Below, one piece after another: positions 52,301 through 62,683 of a DNA stretch of 64,000 bases. The position numbers and the translations under genes were made by a program. The notes under the pieces are model-generated. The model was given only the letters and a program-made list of their open reading frames with translations, did no database searches and was not told where the DNA came from. Every line of letters begins with the position of its first letter. Position 1 is the first letter of the stretch. Source of the stretch: Toxoplasma gondii ME49 (Eukaryota > Apicomplexa > Conoidasida > Eucoccidiorida > Sarcocystidae); assembly GCF_000006565.2 (NCBI RefSeq), contig NC_031480.1, forward strand, positions 3,879,529-3,943,528, read 5' to 3'.

Positions 52301-55300
52301 GTTGCTTGCCTCTAAGTTTCCTCTCCCGTCTCCTGCTGCCTCCGTCGAGGCTCCCGAAACCTCGCCTGCTCGCGGACGAAAACGGCCAAACGTTTGTCGC
52401 AGGAAGGCGAACAAGGAAACAGGCGGCGGAAGCAGTGGCGCGGAGGATGCGGCCGAGACGTCGACGCGAGACGAGGCAAGAGAAGAACGCCGAGGCGATC
52501 TCTCAGGACACAGAGGCGCCGGAAGGTACCTCGGGCGCGGAGGGAGAGGCGGCAACGAGGAATCGAGCGAAGACAACGAGGATGAGACAGACAAATCAGA
52601 CGCGCCGGTCGCCGCACGCTCGCAAGAAGCTGTCCACGACGTAGAACCAAGGAAGGCCGGCCGTGAACACCCAGCTGTCGGCGACGAAGAGGGCGAAGGC
52701 GAGACAGACGGTGAGCGTCGCTGCATGCGTTGTTGCATGCGGTGGTCAGCAGCGAGTCGCGCGTGGAGACGAAGAAAACCAACGAGTTCCTCCCGAGAAA
52801 CTTCGATGTCGATTCCTGGGATATCAACGGAAGTGCTTGCTGTCACGGCGAAGATGCTCTGTGAAGCACAGGCGGACGAACTTGAAGGAACAGAGAAAAA
52901 CGACGCGTCACCAGGATAACCTGCTGGAACCTCGCGGCTACGACTCACCCGCTGCGTGGTAAGAGGCGAAGCCGAGAAACCAAAGGCAGATGCTCGTCCG
53001 CCTTCGTCGTTTCCCTGACGGCTGCTTCCTTCTCCCTCATCTCGCTCGCCGACAGCCTCCCAGCGGGACTGAGAAAATGAGAAACTTGCCGTATGGGCAA
53101 TCCCTGAACTCGAAGAAGCAGACGAACCCAACGAGGCGGCCGACGGTGACGGCGGCGAGAAGGAGCCACTGGCGCCTCCTGTCTCGTGCGTGAAGGAGAC
53201 ACACCTCGCACTTGACAGAAGTTTCGCAGGAGCGACCGGGGAGGCAGAACCGGAAGAAGCGGTGGGAGAGGAACCGGGAGAAGACGAACAGAGAGGCTCT
53301 CCAGTGGCTGACGGCACGAGCGTCGGGGAGACAACTGACGGAGAAGAGTCTCTGGTGCGGGGCCGTCCCCTCTCGAAAAATGTCCTTATTGACGAAGCAA
53401 AAGTTCCCTGCAGGTCTCTGTGGGCAGCCGAGTCGCTGCGGGAACAGGGATGAAAAGACGAAGGGGCGTGAGGAGCCGACAGACGCTGGGATGGTGACAA
53501 ATCAGCATAAGACGTCGCGGAAACATGTTGCATTGGCGGATGCCACCGGCATCTGGTAACGCCACCTGAACCTTGCTGCAAAGACGTATTTCTCGTGATG
53601 GTCGTGAGGGTGACGACGGAGAACGCTGCGGGCTTTAAGATATCTACTTCGTCCTCGCTGCCAGCTTCTTCTTGCTTGCCTACGGACTCTCGTCTCTCTC
53701 GCGCCTCGCCAGTGTCGCTGTCGAGTGTATCCGCCTCTTTGTCTCCTGGAAAAGACAAAGAAGAGGCGGAGGCCGAGTGCGGAGAAAACAATCCACGGCG
53801 GGAAGCACAGCCACACGAAGAACCTGCTCGCGACACCGGGGGGGCGCCGCCCAACGCCGGGAGGGCGCCGCCCAACGCCGGGAGGGCGCCGCGTCGCCAG
53901 AAGACCCGCAAGCCGTCGACATCGAGAACCTGTCGGAGGCAGACGAAATCTGTTGACTTTTCTTTTGCTGAGAAATGCGGGAAAAGTGAAGATCGATCAC
54001 CTTTTCCAAGCCCCTCAAACAGGCCGCGCTGACTCCGGGACTGCCTGTCCACGTCTGGAGCCGAAGGCGACAAAGGGTGAGCCGAACTTCGAGGAGATAC
54101 ATGCTCTCTCGAAGAAGCCGTCGCTGCACTTGGGAAGCCCAGCCAAGACGACAGCGGAGCAGATGTCGAGGGAGACAGAGGCGGCGCCTGCATGCCCTCC
54201 CTCGCGGATGTCGGTCGCTGACGAGAGACAGCAAGGAACTGTGGCGAAGACTGTTGCTTCGGGTGTGTCTCGTCCGATTTCTCGTCCTCCGTTTCGCGGC
54301 CTTTCCAACAGACGTCTGAGGCCCGATCACGACTATCTCCCTCATGATTCCTCCCGTCTGTGCGCTCTCTTTGCCCTCTACTTTGGTCTTGGTCTCGCGC
54401 GTCTATGCACCTGATCTCTTGTTGGTTCGGCCCTGCTTCGTCTCCCGCCTTGTGTTCAGCTTCCACGTCGCCGCTCGCCTCTCCGGCAGATCGCTCCATC
54501 CCTCCCAACTCCGGATCCGAGATCGCCCTCTGAAGCGGCTCGTTCTGGAGAGGCCCGCTGCCTGGTTGCCCGAGAGGAAAGATCGCCAGCGAAATGTCAT
54601 CCGTGTCGGCTCCCTCCAATACGCCGTCACTCATTGGAGACACCTGTCTCTCAATGGGGCGACTCTGTGGGGCGCCGAAGGCTGAGGATGACGAAGCAGT
54701 CACTGCTTCGGCCTCGCCCCCGTCTCGCAAAGCATCTTCGTCGTGGGCACTCCCGCCTGTGGAAGGCCGGACAAGAAGCCATCGACGTGAGGTCTGGTCA
54801 CCGCCTTCCCCGTCTTGCTTTCCTACTGTCACACCTTCTCGGTGTGTATCGTGCTTTTTCGATATATCCCGCCGCCAATCTTGGCCTTGTTGCTCTCTTT
54901 TGGTTTCTTCATTCGGCGCCTCTCCATCCCTCTTGCACCCGTTCAGTTCTTTTATTCTCTGGGTTTCCTGGCCACTCTGCGTCTCTTCTGCGCCCTCAAA
55001 GCAACGCCACCGACAGGCACCAGAGGCAGGGACCTCAGACAAAGACGCGCGAGACGCCGGAGACAAGGGATGCACGGTCTGGACGACGGCCGAAAACGAG
55101 ACACCCGACAGAGGGGCAATTGGGGAAGGAAAAGGGGAAGGCTTCACAGACTCATCCGAAGAGAAGACGTCGAGAGTGTCTTCGATCTCGCATCCGAGCG
55201 ACGACGACGTCAGTGTGGCAGATCGCGGAAGCAGAAAAGAAGGGCAAGGCAGCCCGCTGTCAGAGAGGCGTCCTTCATCGCGTTCCGTATCGCGTGCAGC

Positions 55301-56467
55301 GGACGGAGATGTGGGGACCAAATATCTCCGAGGATCTTGGTCTCCTCCACCCACAACGTTTTCGACTTCGACGTTCGCTCTCAGCCCCCCTGCAGGCCGG
55401 CGCGAAGCGTGGACTGCCCTGGCACCTGTCTCCTGAGTCTCTTTCGGGGCCTTGCGACACCCTGCGGTCTGGGCATCTCCTTTCGTCGCCGCCTCGACTG
55501 CGCGAGGAGACAGATGCGTGGAGGAGAAGAGAAGCGCTGCTAGGGAGAGACCACACTGGAAGGGGGACTCAGGCGTCGTCCAGCTGTCCTCAAGAGACAC
55601 CTGGACGTTCGTGAGGTGGACGGAGACGCGCTTGAGGATGTGCACAAGCAGCGAGGAGAAGAAAAGCGGCGAGAATGGATCCAGAGACTCCGGCAAGACA
55701 GAGTGCATCACGCGGTGCGCGAGCGCTCCGAGGGGTCGCAAAGAAGAAGAGACGACAGCGAACGCCGAGGACGGCGCCGGCGACAATGAAGACGCAGAGG
55801 CCGAGGATGGAGACGAGACAGGGACAGCGAGATGTTTGTTGTCGCCACTGCCGTCGGTTCTCCAGAATGTTCTCCTCGATTGAGGCGCCGTTCCACGAGC
55901 GACACAACCTTCTGCCGCGCCATGTGAGTGCTGCCAGCGCAAGGAAGAAGGCGAGCCATCGCGGGGCAAGTTGGTGTCTCTCTGCGTCTCTTCAGTGGAA
56001 CGACGAGACGACGTCTCCGCGACGGACAGAGCGGGTGAGGAGGATGCGACGTTCTTGCTCTTCTCTCTGTCTCCTCGTCTTCGACTTCGCCCAAAGTCTC
56101 TGCATGTGCCAGCAAGGAGGGGAACTCCCTCAGACTCGGACCTTACAGAAAGAGCCGCCTTGGCGCCTCTGAGGCTTGGACTCCCAGGCACCACTGGCTC
56201 CGCGGCAACGAGGGCAGTGACGGTGTCGATGTGCAGAGCAATGGTTTTCCCCCTGCTCCACAGAAAGGTCCAGGGAACGTGGAGACGCACAGAGCCTACC
56301 TGCAGAGACTTCAGCGTGAAATGCGGGGAGATGGGGCGGTCGCGAAGCGCGAGAGAACGCAGGAGAAGTACGCCGGTGTACCTCCATCGAACGACTAGCT
56401 GCTTGCAGTCGATGTTCAGAGCCAGCAGCAGACGGGTGAGAAGGAAAGTGAGCAGACGATGAAGCAT
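16354..56467 (-). CDS. VPS13: Giant VPS13-family bridge-like lipid-transfer protein (10 exons, about 11,930 aa)
   Basis: Proposed exons: 56467-43231, 42790-40031, 39428-33922, 33579-32419, 31854-31204, 30701-30072, 29727-28006, 27580-22810, 22068-19832 and 19479-16354. All junctions have GT-AG ends and matching phases (three phase 1, six phase 0), and the sum is 11,934 codons. The start ATG opens directly into a chorein N-terminal domain. A very long bridge region follows, with beta-rich segments (for example [20 protein letters not shown]) separated by large Ser/Arg/Glu-rich insertions. Exons 5-8 form a VAB-type repeat domain with the recurring Asn motif. Exon 9 ends in the conserved VPS13 C-terminal block. 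Exon 10 adds about 1,000 low-complexity charged residues. VPS13 proteins (usually 3,000-4,500 aa) form hydrophobic channels that move phospholipid in bulk between membranes at contact sites; which organelles are linked here is unknown. Exon edges in low-complexity parts, and extra introns within the long exons, remain open. Confidence 0.85.
18237..18352 (-). repeat. Imperfect Arg/Asp/Gln-rich coding repeat in the last VPS13-like exon
   Basis: The minus strand encodes variants of R-D-x-D-S-Q-G-R-R (for example [20 protein letters not shown]). On the plus strand this appears as repeated GTCTCTCCTTCCTTG-like blocks. It is part of the disordered charged tail. Confidence 0.7.
19450..19969 (-). other. 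Conserved VPS13 C-terminal block across intron 9
   Basis: Exon 9 ends with [20 protein letters not shown], then [18 protein letters not shown]. After a 352-bp intron, exon 10 continues [10 protein letters not shown]. This corresponds to the family block HY..Q...Q.YK.LGS.D.LGNPVGLF....SGV.D.FYEP near the VPS13 C-terminus. The conserved block is restored only after splicing, which supports the junction at 19832/19479. Confidence 0.75.
26950..31854 (-). other. VAB (VPS13 adaptor-binding) repeat region, exons 5-8
   Basis: Exons 5 to 8 encode successive beta-rich repeats, each with the Asn-centred motif of VPS13 VAB domains: [58 protein letters not shown] and [14 protein letters not shown]. The last is followed by a Pro-Gly-Gln and Val-Trp segment and then NLWSVPLDV. 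The VAB domain recruits VPS13 to organelles by binding Pro-x-Pro adaptors. Several repeats are split by exon junctions that restore the motif, which supports the splicing model. Confidence 0.75.
31034..31139. repeat. TATA-rich compound microsatellite in a VPS13-like intron
   Basis: TATATG, TATACA and (TA)n blocks fill about 105 bp of the intron between exons 5 and 6 (30702-31203). Reading through would give a Tyr-Ile-Tyr-Ile run, which argues that the tract is intronic. Confidence 0.92.
53845..53893 (-). repeat. 21-bp coding tandem repeat (minisatellite) in VPS13-like exon 1
   Basis: Two identical 21-bp units (53845-53865 and 53866-53886) and a partial third copy. On the minus strand they encode the heptad GALPALG, then GALPALG, and end in APP. 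The frame is kept because the unit is a multiple of three. Confidence 0.9.
56207..56467 (-). other. Chorein N-terminal domain of the VPS13-like protein
   Basis: Residues 1-87 follow the chorein pattern: an amphipathic start ([14 protein letters not shown]), then a strand with the V-x-L-x-x-L core ([12 protein letters not shown]), then the G-x-V/L-x-L-x-V/I-P-W motif ([15 protein letters not shown]) and a final strand ([14 protein letters not shown]). The domain caps the lipid channel and usually faces the donor membrane. This match fixes the start codon. The frame continues 24 codons upstream with non-ATG sequence only. Confidence 0.88.
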
Positions 56468-57079
56468 CGTGAGGGTCGGAGAGCAGAGGGGCGGGAGAGG
56501 GAGAGCAGGAGGAAGGAGAAGTAAGGCCGCAGAAGACACATGAGGCCAAAGAGAGGAACCAAGGAGAGAAAAAACAGTGGAGGCTGAGCCAGAGTCGGCG
56601 CCAGAGCACGCCAGAAACCGGTGGCGATACGGACATAGATACAGAGGGAGAGGAAGTTCTTAGCAAGGAGAGACGGCAGGAGGGGAACAACGAGACGCAG
56701 AGGGCAGCAAGAGAAAGGGAGGGAAAACGCGGACAGAAACTGGAAGAGAGCGGGCAAAACAGGTGGACTCTGTCGGCGACCTTTTAAGGAAAGTCTGGGC
56801 GGGACTCACGCAAGTTCTGAAAAGGAAAAAGACGATTCTTGAAAGGCAAAGGGGGTCGCGGGAGGATCTCCAGTTCGGTATATAGCCGGCAGGTCCCGAC
56901 GAAGAGTGACGGACGCTGGAACAAACAAAAACAGGGGGAAAGGACGGTTGCGTGTAGTGGGTGGAGTCCTATTTTGCACGTCCTTATAGGAAAGGACAAA
57001 AAACGAACCGGACGAAAAGCCCAGAAGAGTAAAAGGAACGCGGAAATATCCCGTCGGAAAGGAACCCTTGGCTCCGCCG

Positions 57080-57087
57080 TGCATGCA
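57080..57087. promoter_or_regulatory. TGCATGCA element upstream of the VPS13-like gene
   Basis: A match to the Toxoplasma promoter motif [T/C]GCATGC[G/A] (TRP-2 type), about 610 bp upstream of the giant gene's ATG. The motif is common in this genome, so a functional role is only suggested. Confidence 0.35.
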
Positions 57088-57453
57088 CATGTGCAGCGTG
57101 AAAGGATTCTCTGCAGGCCAGGAGGAGAACCCCGCGCTGCAATGTTAGCAAAGAGTGTAAATGTCAACGAAATAAGCAAATGAAGCCTTCAGTCCCTGCT
57201 ATAAAAAACGGTTGGCCTCAGAGAGACGCATCAAGTGGACTGCGACAAAGCAACGGAGCCAGGTAGCCCAGATCGATACCGCCCAGCTGTCTGTTGCGTG
57301 AGGAAGCGGAATCCTTTTTGGTGGAGAAAAACGTCGAAGATTCGGGAAACAAGAGGACAGGAGACAGAGCAAGAAATGGGAAGAAGGAGGAAAGAGACCA
57401 CTGAGATGAAGATCTAGAACAAAGGAGGAACGGAGGTATCCAGTGGTCAGCTA

Positions 57454-57461
57454 TGCATGCA
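57454..57461. promoter_or_regulatory. Second TGCATGCA element upstream of the VPS13-like gene
   Basis: A second palindromic TGCATGCA, about 990 bp upstream of the giant gene's ATG. Two copies in one upstream region fit a core promoter but could be chance. Confidence 0.3.
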
Positions 57462-57722
57462 GACTGAACTCGTGACACCCGTGAGCTGGCTGCAAGAGCA
57501 GCACACGAAAATCACGGCTTCGATTGTCCCAAGTTCCAGCATTTAGACCAGGAACGGAGTGAATCTTTATCTAGAGAGGAATACAAAGAAAAATGCGCAG
57601 TTAGAAGAGGAAGAAGTCGACCAATTTCACCGTTGCTTCGTATGTGTACCAGCGAATGGAGTGGTGGTCTCTCGACGTAAAGGTCAGAACCTCTGCAGTA
57701 TCTCACCACACTCATAGCGAAC

Positions 57723-57935
57723 ATGTCGAACCTGGAACAACTGATTTCCGTTCTCGAAATTCTCGCCTCCGCCTCCCTCCAACACTATATTGAGAGGGTT
57801 TGGAGGCTTTTCACGGTGCCAGAAGGCTTGCTGCCGTGCTGGATCCTAGAGTTTTGGAATCGCGAGAAGAAAACGATCTTTCGACTAGTCTGCTGTTCTG
57901 CAGCCAGGCAAACGATGCGAGCTTCATGGCGTTGA
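57723..57935 (+). CDS. Small uncharacterised ORF (70 aa), doubtful
   Basis: An ATG frame starting MSNLEQLISVLEILASASLQ, followed by HYIERVWRLFTVPEGLLPCW, then a short basic end. It has helical character and no signal peptide, and the start context (CGAACATGT) has A at -3 of lower quality. I know no family for it. It could be an exon of a gene whose other parts I cannot see, or chance. Confidence 0.2.
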   Translation: MSNLEQLISVLEILASASLQHYIERVWRLFTVPEGLLPCWILEFWNREKKTIFRLVCCSAARQTMRASWR

Positions 57936-58101
57936 CGCTTCGCATGATGTTGACAACTGAAATGAAGAGCTAGAGTCCCAAACCAAAGAGCAACTTTCTG
58001 GTGAACGCAGGCATCATTTCCTTCAACGGAGAGGAGAATCGTATACAGGGTAGGGTATATATGTGTACATAGGGGCATGCAAGTATTTCGCGTATGCTTG
58101 A

Positions 58102-58216
58102 GTGCGCACAGAACAAACATATGTCCGGTAGGCAAAGCTATTACATGTTTATCATTGGGGGTTTGTGCACAGAACACCCATGTTTCTCGCGGGTAAAGAT
58201 ACTACCTGTTTATCAT
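58102..58216. repeat. Diverged tandem duplication of about 52 bp
   Basis: Copy 1 (58102-58155) and copy 2 (58165-58216) share CACAGAACA, CATGT/CATAT, a GG-TA-AAAG core and an identical CTGTTTATCAT or ATGTTTATCAT end. They lie in intergenic DNA. Confidence 0.55.
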
Positions 58217-59876
58217 GTCTCTGCAGACAACCAGACAAACAGGGTGTCTCATTGAACGTGGTGGGCAGGTGCTTTCAGCAAGGAAGCCTCTGTCTAGTCG
58301 GATAAAGGCAAGACGCCCCCATGAAATCGAATAAACTCCAGAACAAAGGACTCTTGTTTGTAGCACAAGCAAGAGAACTCCATGCCAAACAGCCCCGCAG
58401 AACTTAGGAAAGTGAATCCGCCGCGAACCCATCAGCGAGGTCCCTCCGATGTTTTTATCGCGCTCAGCCAAATGCGACCTCAGGTCATAACTCTTGGGCA
58501 CGGCCATCACGGATGGATGTCTCCGCTTTCCTGTGCATGCGCATCTTCACGTTACGGACCATGCGAGCAAAGATTATCTAATGTGTAACTTCGCTCAAGA
58601 ACATGGAAGGAGTGTTCACGATATTTACGGCGTCTGTCGAATCGCTCAAGACTTGATCTTGTTTATTATAAAAAATGCGACAGTGCTCAGGGTTCAACTG
58701 CCGGGCGATGTCGATCCTCATATTCAAAGATGATCTGTATCAAAATGCTTTTAACGCATGCCTTGGCAAGTGTTGGATCGAACTTCACGCACGGTCATAA
58801 TTACCCGACAAAGATTTTCGTATTTTTCGACACTGACAGCATTGCTTACGTGACGGAAAAACCTGTCTTATATCTGTTTTCCCGGCTAGAAATGTGTATA
58901 TGCTGATAGTCGATCCTGTTGTGCGTTCCCTCTAGCTTGTGGCTATCCTCTCTACCGATTTTCCTTCGTATGTTTTCCGAGTTCTGCATGCCACCGTGCA
59001 TCTGTCGTTTCGTCTTCCCGCATGCGTGTCTTTCTCAATCGATTCACTTTTTTTTGTCTGTTCTAGTTCAATTGAAAGGTCGTGAGGTCAGCAACTTCCC
59101 AAGCTCGACAGTTACAGTTATGCCTTTTTCAACCCCCAGTCCGATGCTGCTTTCACCAGTTAACCAGTCAGGAATCTGTGTCGTGGAAATCCCAAACGGC
59201 GTTACCCTGCAAAGAGGAGGCGCTTTCAGATGTCCTCTCGTTTGCTTTTCCCCAGTACACAGAGCCATGCTATGCACGGTTCTCTCGTGAGAAGGCGTAG
59301 GGAAAGCAAACACTGAAACACTGACGACCGTGTCTACCTTTACAATTCTTTAAACGGTGGTCAGAGCACTGCTATGGAAATGCGCTTCTGACTCTGTCGG
59401 TTGCTGAAAAACAAGTGCGAGTCGGCCTTCTTTACACCATCTTTCCTTCGTTCCCTCGTCTTCCGAACTCCTCTTTTTCGCCGTCTCTTCACGTCTCTCG
59501 TGTCTTGTCCCCGGCTTTTCCGTTCTCCAACCGTCCCTGCGTCTCATTCTGTCCATGACACACCTCTTCTTAACTCTTTTCTCTACGGTGATTGCCTCGA
59601 GTTTTCCTTCACAACTTCTCTTCTGCATACCGTCCCCGCTACTCTCCGCCTCCCCTCAAACCGCTCCCCGAAGCTCACGATTCAGCTTTCTTCCACCCTT
59701 TCCGTTTCCTGCCTTGCCGCTCGCGAATCCCCTTGCTTCTTTCTCGGTGGTTCTTTCTCGGTGCCTTCGTCGCGTTCAACCCGCGGTTGCAGAAGTAACA
59801 GCAGAATGAAGAATCGGGGCGCGTTGCACCGTACACCAGCCTCTGGCGTCCCCTCGCGCATCTTAGGGCGTATGAC

Positions 59877-62245
59877 TCATCCGACTACGTCGGCTCCGAT
59901 GCCTTCAGCACCCTCTTGTGTCGCTGACTGTTCGACGTCGATCAGCAAATCCGAGAGAATTTTCAGCTGGTGCTCAAAAAACTCCACTTTGCTGCGAGGC
60001 ATGCCGGCGTCTGCGACCTCGTCCCCGGAAGGCGGAAGAGGGTCGCTGAAGCGGCAAGGAGACAAGTCGTCTTCTCTGAAACTCTCGTCGTCCTCGCGGT
60101 CGGAAAGTCCGAGAGACGAGACAGGTCCCTGACCCTCGGCAGCCTCCCAGGCCGGGGTGCTGCACCGCGTTGGGGAGTTGCCGGCAGCGGCACTGAGGAC
60201 CTAAAGAGGAAAGAACATCGAAGATCTGGACAAACGAACTGTGTGCAAGAGTGACGGCTCTAGACCGCCGAATTCAACATGCTCAGAAGGCATGAAGATG
60301 TGACGCGCTTGTCGACTCTGGCCGTTCTCGCTGGTCCTCGCCGACGTATGTTGCGACGCAAGACAACCAGAAAGCTCTTGAAAAAAGGCGAAACACAGAG
60401 GGAAACGACCATGCTGAACAACGGAAATGGATTCAACAGAAGGGGAAAAGACAACAGGCAGAGACAGCAAAGCGGAGACGTCGGGACGCACGTTGAGACG
60501 GAAAAAGCGCGTGAGACGCCGGGAGCCGCGAAGAAGGGGAAGGCCAAACCGAGTCAGCGCATGCATCACCATTGTGAGGAAGCAGAATCCGGATCCCTGG
60601 TGCACACTGGAAAACCGCGAACTGCAGGAGAAGCAACAAATTGACAGCTCACCTCGGCAAATTCAGGGGGAAGATTCTGCATGAACTTTTCGGCCTCCGT
60701 AGAAGAGAAGCCCTCGAGCAACTGCCGGTCTTCCCGCGAGCTTTCAAACGCACATCCGTCGGACTCCATCCACCCGTCCTCAGTCTGGACTCCACTCGCC
60801 CCCGTGGTGAAACACCGACGTCTTGGACTCTGTCTGCGCTGAGAAAAGCCTGAGGCTGAAACTGTCGGCTCTGCGGGAAAGACGTGAGACCCAAGTTCCA
60901 AGATCCACGAAATTACATTCGATTTGATACATCTGGACAATACGTTCGACACAGTCACTTCACACATTCACTGAGCTTCAAGGAGAACACAGATTTCTCT
61001 AAAAAGTAAAGACGCAGACGATATTAAGGAATGGAATGCACGCGCAGGACATACACAGCCAGAGTGCAGAGGGAAATAGACACTGTTCATACAAAAGTAA
61101 CTTTTTTGTAGCGATGTGAGGGGGCGTCTGAGGAGAGCAGGAGGTAAAACCACGCGTTAACACAACAACGCAGGAAAAAAACGAACGCATGCAAAACGAC
61201 ATGTTTCTTCGTTTCGCGGAAACCATCGACAGAAACGACGGAGAAGACTTAACACCGCAGGCACGACAAAGCCCCCTCTGTCGAAGAGAGCTCACTGGAA
61301 ACCTACACGAGGCCTTTTTTTCGTATGTGACTGGCATTCAGCCGCTGGAGCACAGTCATCCAAGTCTTTTGGTTCACTGCAGATTCAGTGAAACGATCCG
61401 TTTCTTTACTATATAGACAACTCGGCCTCTGGTACGTCGAGGTCGTACGAACCTCAAAAAGGTCAGTTTCTTTCAGTGGAGACGAGCTGGTTACCTAACA
61501 GACAACCCATTGCCGAGGCATCCGTCGCCGTTCTTTGACTCCGTAAACGACCAGTTCGACGACAGTGCATTGCATGCAGATGCCTCTCCACATCCGGGGA
61601 CGGACTGCCTAGGAGCTGCGTCGCCGCCCACTCGGTCAAAAACTGCTGAAGAAGCTGCATAAGCAACAAGAAGAATTTGCTAGAGATTGACGTTGAGGCG
61701 AAGAGCACATGCGGGGAAGAGTGAGAGCAGAGATACACGAGGAAGAACTCGGAGGAAGCGACCGCGCAAAAAGCCGAGAGAAAGAGTCGCATCCAGATCC
61801 ACGCGAAGTTCAAGAAGTTACAGCAAAACAGACCCCAGGAATCAGAAGCGACAAATCACCACGGCAATCTGCATACCTGTAAAGTGCATATATATATATA
61901 TATATATATATACGCACACATATGCATGTGTATGCACAGAGATATGTATGCTATTAGTATGGCAAGGAAGATGAAGAATAGAAGGCGACAAAGAACGGAT
62001 ATGGTAGGGTATGTTGCCTCAATCGGTCGACGCAGATGACTTGGCGTCTCACTATGCGTGACGCGGAATAGGTCTCTCGTATCTTCTCGCCTTACATCTG
62101 GATGGCGGAGATAAAAGAGAGTCGTCGTCAGACTTCTCTCGAGTCCAACCTTCGCCCCTCCCAGCCTCGCAAGAACTGAGAAGCCGGCGTCGCCGAGGTA
62201 GGTCCCCTCGGTGTAGAGAACCAGAGCATGCAGCAGGGAAGCCAT
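59877..62245 (-). CDS. Uncharacterised acidic protein (4 exons, 283 aa)
   Basis: Exons are 62245-62096, 61654-61495, 60870-60653 and 60200-59877. Junctions are GAT|GTAAGG to TTATGCAG|CTT (phase 0), TTAG|GTAACC to CCCGCAG|AGC (phase 1) and GCCGAG|GTGAGC to CTCTTTAG|GTC (phase 0), totalling 284 codons. The start is MASLLHALVLYTEGTYLGDA. Exon 2 gives QQFLTEWAATQLLGSPSPDV, which looks helical. Exons 3-4 are Ser/Asp/Glu-rich (LSDREDDESFREDD), and the C-terminal helix reads KVEFFEHQLKILSDLLIDVE. There is no signal peptide or clear membrane segment, so a cytosolic or nuclear scaffold or adaptor is possible. I do not recognise the family. It is transcribed in the same direction as the VPS13-like gene, 3.4 kb upstream of it. 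A 5' exon beyond 62245 cannot be excluded. Confidence 0.6.
61888..61912. repeat. (TA)n microsatellite in the first intron of the 283-aa gene
   Basis: A 25-bp AT alternation within the intron at 61655-62095, in agreement with the exon model. Confidence 0.92.
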
Positions 62246-62630
62246 TGCGCCAGACAAAGTCGAAGACGGCAGAAACAGAATCGGAACGCGAAGAAAGGGA
62301 GAGCGAGGCAGCCCAGTCCGAGGGAAACGCAACACAGAGACGAGGGGAGGCAGAGAAGATGGGCGACGGGGAAGAGAGTGCGACCTCTGAGAAGACGAAA
62401 CGGGGAGAGGGAGACGGAGTCCCAGAGGGACAAAGAAAAGAAGAAGACACACAAGAAAGTATACTGGGAGAGAGAAATCCAGGGAGATGTGCGTTGATGA
62501 GAGGAGAAAAGCGAAACCGCAGCAATCGTGAGGCTGCCAGAAAAGAACAAGGCGAGCCGGAGAAAACAAGAGAAAGCAGCGAATAGACCGAACGAGATTA
62601 CAAGAGAGAAGTATTTACTTGCTTTCCTCG

Positions 62631-62681
62631 CTACAGCTTCTTCCCCTTCCGCCGCAACCGCTTCAGAAACCGAAGCGCCAT
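62631..62681 (-). other. Short upstream ORF (16 codons) 5' of the 283-aa gene
   Basis: The ATG-started frame MALRFLKRLRRKGKKL ends in TAG about 385 bp upstream of the main start codon. If the transcript starts further upstream, this basic uORF could lower translation of the main frame. Whether it is transcribed is unknown. Confidence 0.3.
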
Positions 62682-62683
62682 CC

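Larger units (their letters stand above)
56468..59876. other. Upstream region of the VPS13-like gene; no firm gene
   Basis: The left part should hold the promoter and 5' UTR of the giant minus-strand gene, including two TGCATGCA elements. The middle has one small plus-strand frame (57723-57935) and a diverged tandem duplication near 58.1-58.2 kb. The right end, 59400-59800, is strongly pyrimidine-rich on the plus strand, just past the stop of the 283-aa gene. Confidence 0.5.

Noticed and set aside
59401..60132. 243-codon plus-strand frame
   Set aside because: It begins with a non-ATG codon in a pyrimidine-rich tract and runs antisense to the last exon of the 283-aa gene, whose splice sites are strong.
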